NCBI GenBank assembly: GCA_005792545.1 | Contig: SXRM01000087.1 | Span: forward strand, 1-43,762 | Source of the DNA: Pseudomonadota bacterium | Lineage (GTDB): Bacteria; Myxococcota_A; UBA9042 | Length of the DNA stretch: 43,762 nt | Direction: 5' to 3' | Part shown: positions 29,223 through 38,258 of the stretch, piece by piece | Numbering within the stretch: the first letter of the stretch is position 1 | Layout of the letters: the number at the start of each line of letters is the position of its first letter | The notes under the pieces: generated by a model | What the model saw: only the letters and a program-made list of their open reading frames with translations | The model's database searches: none | What the model was told of the DNA's origin: nothing | Position numbers and translations under genes: made by a program

Positions 29223-30358
29223 ACGTACGAAGCCTCGGCCAAGTTGCGGACATTGAGCGCGACGGTGTTGACCCAAATGCCCTGGTGGAAGGCACGCCCT
29301 ATTTGGGCATGGAAAACGTCACAAGCGACGGCGAGTTGGTCGACGTGCGCACCGTTGCGGCGGGCGAGCTGGACTCTGCGAAATTCACCTTCGGTCCCGA
29401 ACACATCCTCTTTGGCAAGCTTCGACCCTACTTGAAGAAAATCGCTCAGCCTGGCTTTGCTGGGATTTGCAGCACGGAACTCGTACCAATCAGGCCCAAG
29501 TCCGGGATAACTACCAGATATCTTTATCATTTTTTGCGCTGGCAAAAGACAGTTGATTGGGCGACAAGCCTATGCGCCGGCGCGAACCTGCCCCGCCTAA
29601 ACCCAAGTATGCTTGCAACGTTGCCTGTTCCGGTGCCAGAGCTCGCGGTTCAGGAAGCATTCGCCACCACCCTCGACCACCTCGACTCCGTCCGCCGCAA
29701 ACAACGCCAGGCCCTCGCGCTCATCGACGAGCTTGTGCGGGCGACGTTTTTGGAGATGTTTGGGGATCCGGTGGCGAATCCACGACGCTGGGGCGTTGCC
29801 CGCCTCGGAGAAGTCGGAGTTCTCGATCGCGGGAAGTCGCAGCATCGGCCACGCAACGACCCGGCCCTGCTCGGCGGCGCCCATCCGCTCATTCAGACAG
29901 GCGAAGTAGCGAATTCAGAAGGAGAAATCACAACCTTTACACAGACGTACTCAGATCTTGGGCTTGCTCAAAGCCGGATTTGGCCCGCCGGAACGCTGTG
30001 CATCACGATCGCAGCGACGATCGCCAAGACCGGTGTTCTGAAGTTCGACGCCTGCTTTCCAGATAGCGTCGTTGGCTTCCGACCGGCCGAGCGAGCGACT
30101 ACGGAATTCGTCCAAGCCTGGTTGTTCTTTCTGCAGCCCATCATCGAGGCACGGGCGCCGCAGGTTGCGCAGAGGAACATCAACCTTGAGATTCTGCGCG
30201 AGCTTGAACTGCCGGTGCCGCCAATTGAAATGCAAAGACAATTCGCGCGACATGTCATGGCGATCCGGGAGGCAAAGCGCAGGCTGCTCTCACTTACCGA
30301 TTCCGCCGAAGCCCTCTTCGCCAGCCTGCAAGATAGGGCATTCGCCGGTAGCCTGTAG
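29219..30358 (+). CDS. hsdS: Type I specificity subunit S
   Basis: Two target-recognition regions separated by 'QEAFATTLDHLDSVRRKQRQALALIDELVRATFLEMFGDP'; GTGA overlap with hsdM. Confidence 0.92.
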   Translation: MNVRSLGQVADIERDGVDPNALVEGTPYLGMENVTSDGELVDVRTVAAGELDSAKFTFGPEHILFGKLRPYLKKIAQPGFAGICSTELVPIRPKSGITTRYLYHFLRWQKTVDWATSLCAGANLPRLNPSMLATLPVPVPELAVQEAFATTLDHLDSVRRKQRQALALIDELVRATFLEMFGDPVANPRRWGVARLGEVGVLDRGKSQHRPRNDPALLGGAHPLIQTGEVANSEGEITTFTQTYSDLGLAQSRIWPAGTLCITIAATIAKTGVLKFDACFPDSVVGFRPAERATTEFVQAWLFFLQPIIEARAPQVAQRNINLEILRELELPVPPIEMQRQFARHVMAIREAKRRLLSLTDSAEALFASLQDRAFAGSL

Positions 30359-30366
30359 GAGTTCAC

Positions 30367-30777
30367 ATGCCAGCGCTGCGCCAATATCGCATCTTCATCA
30401 GCCACGCCTGGGCCTACAACGACCACTACCACTCGCTGGTCGGGTGGTTCAACAACGCGGCGAACTTCTGGTGGTTCGACCACTCCGTGCCTGAACACGA
30501 CCCGCTCCAGGTCAACTCCGACACCGCGCTGCGGCGCAAGTTGGACGATCAAATCAAGGGCTGCCACGCCGTGGTCATCATGGGCGGCATGTATGTCAAC
30601 TACCGACGCTGGATTCAAGCCGAAATCGACCTCGCGTTGCGGTACAACAAGCCCATCATCGTCGTCAGGCCTTGGGGGTCGCAGGTGCTGCCGAAGGTTC
30701 TCCAAGATGTGGCGCACGAAATCGTCGCCTGGCAATCTGCCAATGTGATCGACGCCATCAGGAGCCACGCGCTGTGA
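30367..30777 (+). CDS. TIR-like (DUF1863/MTH538, ThsB-like) protein
   Basis: 'YRIFISHAWAYNDHYHSLVGWFN...VVIMGGMYVNYRRWIQAEIDLALRYNKPIIVVRPWG'; candidate catalytic Glu in WIQAEID. Confidence 0.85.
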   Translation: MPALRQYRIFISHAWAYNDHYHSLVGWFNNAANFWWFDHSVPEHDPLQVNSDTALRRKLDDQIKGCHAVVIMGGMYVNYRRWIQAEIDLALRYNKPIIVVRPWGSQVLPKVLQDVAHEIVAWQSANVIDAIRSHAL

Positions 30778-31226
30778 CCGAGCAGGTGGACCAGCAAGCT
30801 TGGGACCGCCAATCCCGGCTGGAGCAGTACAAGCTCTGCGTCGAGATGGCCGACCGTGTGTCGCAACGGCGCATGGTCGCCAACACATTGTTCGCCACGC
30901 TGACGACATCCATCATCGGCGCGTTGGTAGTATTGGGCAGCAAGCCGGAAGCGCGATCGTTCGAGGTCGGGCTCTGCCTCGTCGGCATCTTGCTGGCGGC
31001 CGCGTGGCGCGTTCATGTGGTGCACTCGCAACGGCTCAATTCGGCAAAATTCCAAGTGATCCAAAAGATAGAGTTGGAACTGCCATGTCAGCCCTTCGCC
31101 GAAGAGTGGACGCTGGTGCGAACCCATCCCGCGGGCTACATCGGCCACAGCCGAATCGAGGCATGGGTGCCTGTCGTTGCGGCTCTCGTTTTTGCTGGGA
31201 TTCTATTGACATTGGCCAAGTTCTAA
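30774..31226 (+). CDS. Small two-TM membrane protein (SLATT/RipA-like)
   Basis: 'LEQYKLCVEMADRVSQRRMVANTLFATLTTSIIGALVVLG', 'RQLNSAKFQVI'-type motif (SQRLNSAKFQVIQKIELELP); GTGA overlap with the TIR gene. Confidence 0.7.
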   Translation: MTEQVDQQAWDRQSRLEQYKLCVEMADRVSQRRMVANTLFATLTTSIIGALVVLGSKPEARSFEVGLCLVGILLAAAWRVHVVHSQRLNSAKFQVIQKIELELPCQPFAEEWTLVRTHPAGYIGHSRIEAWVPVVAALVFAGILLTLAKF

Positions 31227-31247
31227 CGCGGGAATGCGAGGGCCAAC

Positions 31248-33167
31248 ATGCTCGAAGATCTCGTCGAATCCCATGACTTTGAAGCCAAGCTCGCCCACGG
31301 TCGCGATGGTCAAGGCGAGGTGCCGCGTTCGCTGTGGGAGACCTACTCGGCATTCGCCAACACCGACGGCGGCGTGATTCTGCTCGGCGTTCACGACAAC
31401 CACGGCAATCTTACGCCTGCTGGCCTCGGCAACCCGCAACGCCTAGTCGACCACTTGTGGAGCGATGTCAACAACAGATCCTGTATCAGCGCCAACCTGT
31501 TGCGCAATCAGGACGTCTCGATTCATGACGAGAATGGCCTCGCGCTGGTCCGCGTCCTGGTGCCTCGCGCAGCCCGCGCGAGCCGGCCGGTGTACGTCGG
31601 CGCGAACCCGCTAGATGGCACTTATCGTCGCCGCGGCTCGGCCGACCAAAAGTGCTCGGCAGAAGAAGTGCGGCGGATGCTGGCAGAGCAAGTGGAGGCA
31701 AGCCGCGACGAGCGCATCTGCGTCGGCCTGCACGTGCACGACCTCAATGAGGCGACGGTTCGACGCTACCGCCAGCGGTTCCAGGCCCACGCGCCCGGCC
31801 ACCCGTGGAACAACGTGGACGACCATGAGTTCCTGCGCAGCATCGGCGCCTGGCGGCGAGACCGCGAAACTGGCAATGCCGGCGTGACGCTGGGCGGGTT
31901 ACTGATGTTCGGGCAACAGTCCGACATCATCGACGAATTTCCCAATTACTTCCTGGATTACCAGGAGCGTGCCGAAGCGCGGACGGAACTTCGCTGGGTC
32001 GACCGCGTTTGGTTGGATGGGACATGGTCCGGCAATCTCTATGATTTCTACACCATCGTCACTGGCAAACTTGGTGAGGGTATCGGTGCCGGTTGGCAAC
32101 TGCGCGGCGACCAGCGGATTGACGATTCTGCGGTGCATCAAGCGCTGCGAGAAGCGTTGGTCAACACCTTGATCCATGCCGACTTCACCGGGCGCACCTC
32201 TATCCTGGTGGTCAAGCGGCCAGACCTGTTCGGCTTTCGTAACCCGGGTGCGTTTCGCGTGCCGTTGGCGGATGCGCAGCGCGGCGGCGACTCCGACTGC
32301 AGAAACCGGCGGCTGCAAGGCATGTTCCGGTTCGTCGGCTTTGGCGATCAGGCGGGTGCCGGATTGCCCAAGATTCTCGACGCTTGGCGCGGGCACCAGT
32401 GGCGGCTGCCAAAGTGGACCGAACTCGTGGGTCCGAATGAGCAGACGCAGTTGGAGCTGCCGCGGGCAAGTCTGCTGAGTCCCAAAACCGTTACCGCTTT
32501 GCGAGAGCAGCACGGCCTCCAGTTCGACAAGCTGCCGCCGGCAGAGCGGTTGGCGTTGGCGCTGGCGGTCGAGGAAGGCGAGGTCACCCACACCCGGCTG
32601 ACGGCCATGTCCGGCGAGCATTCGCGCGATGCAACCTTGGCGCTGCAGCATTTGGTCCAGCGCGGCCTGCTCGCAGCGGTCGACAGGCGGCGTCCAGTCA
32701 CCTATGTGGTTGCCGAGCACGCACTTCAGGGCAAGAAGACGATTCAAGTGAGCTTGTTCGCCGACGCTGGTAGCGACGCTGCGGGTGTTGAAGCGAACTT
32801 GCCCGGTAAGACAGCGAGCATGCATGAAGAGGCCGCTACCATGCATGCTGTCGACGTGACCATGCATGCACCGGCCGAAAACGTGCAAGCTCCACTTTTG
32901 GGCCAATGTAGAACAACGCAAGGCGATCGCAGGCGCAGCAAGAGCGAGGGCTTGCAGGCGGCAGTTGTTGCAGCATGCATGGTGGCTTGGCGGACAGTGG
33001 CGGAAATCGCAGCCGCGGTGGGGCGTACACCGAACCATTTGCGCAATGGCGTGATTCCGGGCCTGCTGGGCCAGGGCCTGTTGGTGGCGCGATTTCCCAA
33101 CGCGGCGCGGCACCCACGGCAGGCTTATCGGGCGGCGGGGTCGAAAGCTGTTGGAGAGAACGAATGA
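31248..33167 (+). CDS. AlbA_2/Schlafen-like ATP-binding protein (RecG-C/HATPase_c_4 type)
   Basis: 'ETYSAFANTDGGVILLGVHD' AlbA_2 motif; 'ALREALVNTLIHADFTGRTSILVV...FRNPG' C-terminal domain motif. Confidence 0.85.
   Translation: MLEDLVESHDFEAKLAHGRDGQGEVPRSLWETYSAFANTDGGVILLGVHDNHGNLTPAGLGNPQRLVDHLWSDVNNRSCISANLLRNQDVSIHDENGLALVRVLVPRAARASRPVYVGANPLDGTYRRRGSADQKCSAEEVRRMLAEQVEASRDERICVGLHVHDLNEATVRRYRQRFQAHAPGHPWNNVDDHEFLRSIGAWRRDRETGNAGVTLGGLLMFGQQSDIIDEFPNYFLDYQERAEARTELRWVDRVWLDGTWSGNLYDFYTIVTGKLGEGIGAGWQLRGDQRIDDSAVHQALREALVNTLIHADFTGRTSILVVKRPDLFGFRNPGAFRVPLADAQRGGDSDCRNRRLQGMFRFVGFGDQAGAGLPKILDAWRGHQWRLPKWTELVGPNEQTQLELPRASLLSPKTVTALREQHGLQFDKLPPAERLALALAVEEGEVTHTRLTAMSGEHSRDATLALQHLVQRGLLAAVDRRRPVTYVVAEHALQGKKTIQVSLFADAGSDAAGVEANLPGKTASMHEEAATMHAVDVTMHAPAENVQAPLLGQCRTTQGDRRRSKSEGLQAAVVAACMVAWRTVAEIAAAVGRTPNHLRNGVIPGLLGQGLLVARFPNAARHPRQAYRAAGSKAVGENE
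32820..32882 (+). repeat. Three 21-bp in-frame repeats (ATGCATN15)
   Basis: ATGCAT at 32820, 32841 and 32862, encoding a 7-aa period (MHEEAAT/MHAVDVT/MHAPAEN). Confidence 0.75.
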
Positions 33168-34735
33168 TTACAGGGATCTCTATTGAGAACTTCAAGGTCT
33201 TTCGCAAGCGCATTGACCTTGAGCTCGCGCCAATCACGCTGCTTTTCGGCCGTAACAGTGCCGGCAAGAGCACGGTCCTGCAAGCCCTTGGCTATGCGCG
33301 GGAAATGGTCGTTCACGGCAACGCAACTGCGACGCACGATGAGTGCGGCGGATTCCGCAATGTGTTGCCCGGCCAAGGCGGCCCGACCGAGATTGCCATT
33401 GGTCTGCGGACGCGCCCAACAAACGCCCAACTACTTCAGCACTTTGCCAGCTTCGGGGGCAGTGTCGACGAAGGCCTCGCTTCGCGCATTCGCGACATCG
33501 GACTTGAAGTCTGCGGCAAGTGGGATCTGGAGGAGCGCCCGCATGTGGGCCGCTGGGCGCTCACCGCCGACGGCGGCTACGTGGTGCGCATAGAGACGCA
33601 GCCAAACCGCGAGCCAATCTTGTGGACCGATTTCGCGACGCAATGGCTGTCGCACGCGGTGCGAGAGAACCTGGTGCCGAGTTTGCGGCCGGCAGCAGAT
33701 AGGCCGGACTTCGGCGTCTGGAAGCATTTGCACCCTAAGTTGAGCAACGACGTCCGCGCCTACTACTGCATGCCAGGTCGCAAGTCGGCGCTGCCGGTCG
33801 CGGGCCTCGGTCTCGACATGGCCGGAGTCGACAACGACCCGCTGGCGGCCGAGGCGGCGACAGAGGTCGATCACCTCGTCTTGGGCTCACGGAGCCTGTT
33901 TTCGCAGTATTTGACGGGTATTCGCCATGTGGGCCCAATACGCGTCGTTCCACCGCGCGGCCTTGTCGATCATGGCTGGCCCACTTCGGCCGGTTGGTAC
34001 GATGGCAGCGCTGCTTGGGCATTGCTGCAACGACAGCCAAAGTTCGCGACACATCACGTGGGGCCAGCATTGACCATGGCCCAAACAGGCCACGGTTTGC
34101 GTGCACTCGAGGTTGCGTTGACGCGGGATCCTGTTGGCTTGGCAACAGCAATCGGTCTCGAAATCCGCGACGGACTCAACGAGGACTGGCTAGCTGGCGT
34201 TGCGGACAACCTTGCCGCAACCGAGAGGCATGTTTTGCTCGAGATCACTAGCCTTGGCGGTACGCGAACGGCGCATCCAAAGGACGTGGGCGTGGGCGTT
34301 TCTCAACTAATCCCTGTAATTGCCGCTGCGCTGTCGCGCGCCGACCCGCTTGCAGACGGCGGTGAGTTGCCTATCGGCTTGGTCGCTATCGAACAGCCAG
34401 AACTGCACGTTCACCCAGCAGTTCAGTCGGAAATCGCCGACTTGTTCGTCGAGACCATCCACGACCTCGACACAGGCGAGTTGTCAGGTCGCCAATACCT
34501 CATCGAAACCCACAGCGAGCACTTGGTCCTCCGGCTCCTCCGCCGTATCCGCGAAACCACCGAAAACCCAGATGTGCCCATCGACCGCCGCCTCCGTCCC
34601 GAAGACATCGCCATCTACTACTTCGACAACGTCGACGGCGAGGTCAAGGTCACCCGTATCGGCGTTGACGAAGACGGCGAATTCACCGACAAGTGGCCCC
34701 ATGGATTCTTCCCCGAACGCTTGAAGGAACTCTAG
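33164..34735 (+). CDS. AAA family ATPase (DUF3696/OLD-like)
   Basis: FGRNSAGKST Walker A, 'GLVAIEQPELHVHPAVQSEIADLFV' Walker B, 'WPHGFFPERLKEL' DUF3696-like end; ATGA overlap with previous gene. Confidence 0.88.
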   Translation: MITGISIENFKVFRKRIDLELAPITLLFGRNSAGKSTVLQALGYAREMVVHGNATATHDECGGFRNVLPGQGGPTEIAIGLRTRPTNAQLLQHFASFGGSVDEGLASRIRDIGLEVCGKWDLEERPHVGRWALTADGGYVVRIETQPNREPILWTDFATQWLSHAVRENLVPSLRPAADRPDFGVWKHLHPKLSNDVRAYYCMPGRKSALPVAGLGLDMAGVDNDPLAAEAATEVDHLVLGSRSLFSQYLTGIRHVGPIRVVPPRGLVDHGWPTSAGWYDGSAAWALLQRQPKFATHHVGPALTMAQTGHGLRALEVALTRDPVGLATAIGLEIRDGLNEDWLAGVADNLAATERHVLLEITSLGGTRTAHPKDVGVGVSQLIPVIAAALSRADPLADGGELPIGLVAIEQPELHVHPAVQSEIADLFVETIHDLDTGELSGRQYLIETHSEHLVLRLLRRIRETTENPDVPIDRRLRPEDIAIYYFDNVDGEVKVTRIGVDEDGEFTDKWPHGFFPERLKEL

Positions 34736-34737
34736 AA

Positions 34738-35685
34738 GTGATCCACGAATTCGCAGTCGATCCAGCGCTCTTGCCGAAATGGCGCGGCCGCAGCTCGTTT
34801 GACTACTGGCGAAGCGCGTTTGGCCTTGGCCAACCGAGGGTTGTCTCAGCGCACCCGACCGCAAAGGCCTGGCGCAAACTTGTTCGCAAAGCGCTGAGCG
34901 ATGCGGCCCCGACGTTGGAAGGCCTGGACCAGGCTCGGGTCGAGGGCCTAGTCAAGCTGCTGACCGAAGAACAGCCGCTGGTCGACCGCGCCGACCAAAA
35001 CCGGATTATTGAATTGGGCGGCTGGCTCGAAAGCGCTTTGGCCGCTCACAGACCACAACCATTTCAAGGTGTCTTGACACATCGCGAGGATCGGGCAGAG
35101 GCGGCTATCTTACAAGCCACAGACCACCCGCCGGAGGGCCCAGCGTGGCAGTTGCCATCGACAGGGCCTGTGGCGCGCAACGCAGCCGATCTCGTTGCCC
35201 GGCTTTCTCCGATGCTGCGCGCCGCGCGCCAACTCGTCATTGTGGATCCCTACATTGACTACCACAATCGACGATTTTCACAACCACTTTTGGCGCTGAT
35301 GGATGCACACGCAGTGGGCGGCAGCGACGGCGTGCGAATTGTCCACGGCGAGATCTCGAATCGCGAAAAGCCTCTTACCGCCGAAGTACATGAAGCACGG
35401 TTTCAAAGGCCTGCCAATCAATGGGTGCCCTCGTTTCGAGACGAACTACCGGCGGGACTTGGTGTTCAAGTCGCGGTCGTCGAACAGCAATCCGGCGGCG
35501 AGCGCTTGCACGAACGATTTGTGTTAACTGAGCTTGGTGGCGTGGGCATTCCTGGCGGCATCGACAACGGTGATCCCGGCGAAACAACGCCGACAAACTT
35601 GCTCAGCGAAGCAGATTGGGCGCACCAGTGGCGGTGCTACGGTGATCCGTTGGCGTTTAGGGTCTTGCGACGGTGGACGCGCTGA
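34738..35685 (+). CDS. PLD-like phosphodiesterase-fold protein (degenerate HxK)
   Basis: 'RQLVIVDPYIDYHNRRFSQPLLALM' and 'ERLHERFVLTELGGVGIPGGID'; GTG start 2 nt after the AAA stop. Confidence 0.6.
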   Translation: MIHEFAVDPALLPKWRGRSSFDYWRSAFGLGQPRVVSAHPTAKAWRKLVRKALSDAAPTLEGLDQARVEGLVKLLTEEQPLVDRADQNRIIELGGWLESALAAHRPQPFQGVLTHREDRAEAAILQATDHPPEGPAWQLPSTGPVARNAADLVARLSPMLRAARQLVIVDPYIDYHNRRFSQPLLALMDAHAVGGSDGVRIVHGEISNREKPLTAEVHEARFQRPANQWVPSFRDELPAGLGVQVAVVEQQSGGERLHERFVLTELGGVGIPGGIDNGDPGETTPTNLLSEADWAHQWRCYGDPLAFRVLRRWTR

Positions 35686-35708
35686 GGCACCGCTATTTGG
35701 AGGCATCG

Positions 35709-36866
35709 ATGAAGGCAAGCGAAGTAATTGAGGTGGATGCGGCCGGCCGCTCGTGGACTGTCGCCGTTGCTAGCGGGCGCAAGCACCCCGCCTTGGTCCT
35801 CGCGCCCCACGACGACGACCACCGACGGTTCTGGAAGGCGATCCAGAGCACCGAAAGAGCGAGGTACAAGGAGACGGACCATTGGATTGCAACTTTCACG
35901 TTTTCAACGCCCGCAGGACAGGCTGAGCGGACTGGAGAGGTCTGGTTCAACAGCGGCTCTGCCAACTTGGATTCCGAAACGGCTGCAGCATTTGCGCGTG
36001 CCCAAGGCAGCCTTCCCGCCCTCAACCTCAAAATCACCCTCCTGCGCCGAACCGACGCCTCTGCGGCCGCCTATGCCGAGCAACAAGCCCAAGCAGAGCG
36101 CCAGCGACTTGCACGGGTCGCCAAGTTCACGGCCACCGCAGGCACGGCCATGCCCGCAAGACCTCCCGCGGCGGTCGCGCCTGCCGCGCCCGACTCGCCG
36201 ATCTCTTTCGCCATGCTCGATGACGTCCTCCGCGCAATGCGCACCGAATTCGACCGCGACATCCGCGCCCCCGCCGACAACCGGCGCCGTGGCACTTTCG
36301 GGATCGGCTGGCGCGAGGCCGTTGCAGGCCACGACTATGGCGAAAAAGCGCTGGTCGAACTCACCTGGCAAAACCTGGGCTACCGTCTGGGCCAGAAGTT
36401 GGGTGAACTGCCTGATCCTGCAATCGAAACGGCATTTGAGTACTGCGCAGCACACTTCGCGCCGCCAGTGCCGCCGATTGCCCGCGAAGCAGACGTCCCC
36501 GAAGAAGTGGAAGACGACGCGCTTGACGTCGACCCCGCCGCCGCCATTGAGGGTGCAGCTAAGACCGTGATGCAAACCCGGTACGAACGCAGCCCGCACA
36601 ACCGCGCCGCTTGCCTTTCCTACCACGGCCACGCGTGTGCCTGTTGTGGCGTGGACTTCGGCAAGTCGTTCCCGTGCGTCGCCGCTGCGCAGGGCTTTAT
36701 CCACGTACACCACTTGCGCCCGCTTGCGCTGGTGGGCGGCGCCCATGGAATTGATCCGGTCGCTGACCTGGTTCCGCTGTGCCCGAATTGCCACGCTGTC
36801 GCACACATGGGCCGCCCAGCGCCGTATTCCCTCGAAGAGTTGCGGCGGTTGCGGTGCTCCGAGTAG
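35709..36866 (+). CDS. HNH endonuclease with uncharacterised N-terminal region
   Basis: CACC...FIHVHHLRPLALVGGAHGIDPVADLVPLCPNCHAVAH. GTG 35673 is an alternative start. Confidence 0.88.
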   Translation: MKASEVIEVDAAGRSWTVAVASGRKHPALVLAPHDDDHRRFWKAIQSTERARYKETDHWIATFTFSTPAGQAERTGEVWFNSGSANLDSETAAAFARAQGSLPALNLKITLLRRTDASAAAYAEQQAQAERQRLARVAKFTATAGTAMPARPPAAVAPAAPDSPISFAMLDDVLRAMRTEFDRDIRAPADNRRRGTFGIGWREAVAGHDYGEKALVELTWQNLGYRLGQKLGELPDPAIETAFEYCAAHFAPPVPPIAREADVPEEVEDDALDVDPAAAIEGAAKTVMQTRYERSPHNRAACLSYHGHACACCGVDFGKSFPCVAAAQGFIHVHHLRPLALVGGAHGIDPVADLVPLCPNCHAVAHMGRPAPYSLEELRRLRCSE

Positions 36867-36945
36867 GTATGGGTGGGCGCGGGCGCACGGCTGAGTACCT
36901 CAGGCTCTGGCCCGGCCTCACCAAACCGACACGAGGACCATTCTG

Positions 36946-37926
36946 ATGACAAGTGCCTTCCAAGAAACGGCCCGCCACCACCAAATCGCGCTCCACCGCA
37001 CCCGCCCAGACCTATTCGACCACACCCCGACCGGCGGCCGCTTCCTCGGCAAGCCCCGCGATTTCGTCCTGCGCGACGGCGCCGCCAACCTGCACCCGTC
37101 GATTCGCGCCGACGTGCTCGCCTATTTCGCCGCCAACCGCATCCAGTGGTGGGGCGGCGCGGGCCCGAGCGGGCACCTGCTGTCGTCGCAGATTGCGTGC
37201 CTCAACCACCTTTACCCGCTGCGCAATGACGCCTTGGGGGCCAGAGAAGCGCTGCGCCGCCTTGACCCCGGTTTCGTGGAGGCATTGCCAGTCCCTTGCG
37301 ACACGGACTCCGGGTACATCGCGTTTGAGGCCACCAGCGACGTCGATCGCCTCACCGACGGCACGGTCCAACGCGGCGCCAACAATACCTCGCTCGACGC
37401 TGTGATGCTGGGCCGGCGCAGCAATGGCCAGCGGGTGCTGGTCGCCATCGAGTGGAAGTACACTGAGCACTACGACGACACCGACAAATCCGCGCAAGGC
37501 CCGGCGTCGGCAGGCGCGCAACCCAAAGGTCAAGTGCGCCGAGCACGCTATGACCATCTGATCGCGGCAAGTGGCCAACTGCGCGGCGACGTGCCCGACG
37601 ACCTCTACCGAGAGCCCTTCTACCAACTGATGCGGCAAACGCTGCTGCTCGAGCAACTGGTCGAGCACCGGCAAACGGAGTGCCTTGGCACCGACGAATT
37701 CCTGCATGTGCACGCAATCCCGCCCGACAACGCCGCATTGCTCGACAAAGCCTACCTGCCGCACGGCCTGGGCCTGGAGGCGCACTGGAATCAGGTGCTT
37801 GCCGATCCCGCGCGCTACCGCGTAATCGATGCCCACGATTGGCTGTTGGGCGGCGACGGGGCGCCAATCGGCGGGCCGGCTGCCGCATATCTGGCCGCAC
37901 GGTACTGGCCGACAGCGCCGGGCTGA
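36946..37926 (+). CDS. PGN_0703-like PD-(D/E)XK restriction-endonuclease-fold protein
   Basis: 'LLSSQIACLNHLYPL', 'NNTSLDAVMLGRRSNGQRVLVAIEWKYTEHYD' (D...ExK), 'FLHVHAIPPDNAALLDK'. Confidence 0.75.
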   Translation: MTSAFQETARHHQIALHRTRPDLFDHTPTGGRFLGKPRDFVLRDGAANLHPSIRADVLAYFAANRIQWWGGAGPSGHLLSSQIACLNHLYPLRNDALGAREALRRLDPGFVEALPVPCDTDSGYIAFEATSDVDRLTDGTVQRGANNTSLDAVMLGRRSNGQRVLVAIEWKYTEHYDDTDKSAQGPASAGAQPKGQVRRARYDHLIAASGQLRGDVPDDLYREPFYQLMRQTLLLEQLVEHRQTECLGTDEFLHVHAIPPDNAALLDKAYLPHGLGLEAHWNQVLADPARYRVIDAHDWLLGGDGAPIGGPAAAYLAARYWPTAPG

Positions 37927-38006
37927 CGATCCCGTGGGATGGGCGCACCAGCTGGCACGTCGGCCGGCCCTTGCCCCCACCCGCCGCCCCCCCGTAAGCT
38001 CAAAGT

Positions 38007-38258
38007 ATGAGCACCCTCACACGCATCACCGTTACCGCCCCAGCCCAAGCGATCGCAGACCTCGATGCCGTCTGCGACCGCGTCAGCGCATCACGCAGCG
38101 CGCTGGTGGCACGCGCCATTGCCGAATTCCTCGATCGCAACCGTGACGCCGACCTGGATGCCGCCTACACGGCGGCCTATCTGCGGCAACCAGAAAGCAG
38201 CGCTGCCAATGCGGCTGTAGCTGCCGCTGCGACCGCAGCCTGGGATGCCTGGCCATGA
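38007..38258 (+). CDS. Ribbon-helix-helix antitoxin (CopG/MazE-like)
   Basis: 'TRITVTAPAQAIADLDAVCDRVSASRSALVARAIAEFLD' RHH; overlaps toxin start. Confidence 0.8.
   Translation: MSTLTRITVTAPAQAIADLDAVCDRVSASRSALVARAIAEFLDRNRDADLDAAYTAAYLRQPESSAANAAVAAAATAAWDAWP

Noticed and set aside
30367-31226. Calling the TIR-membrane pair a canonical Thoeris system
   Set aside because: No ThsA-type SIR2-SLOG, TM-Macro or caspase effector is present; only the TIR-like component resembles Thoeris.
37953-37974. TGGCACG...TTGC near the MazEF module as a second sigma-54 promoter
   Set aside because: Gap between elements is 11 nt, not 4; it cannot act as a -24/-12 promoter.
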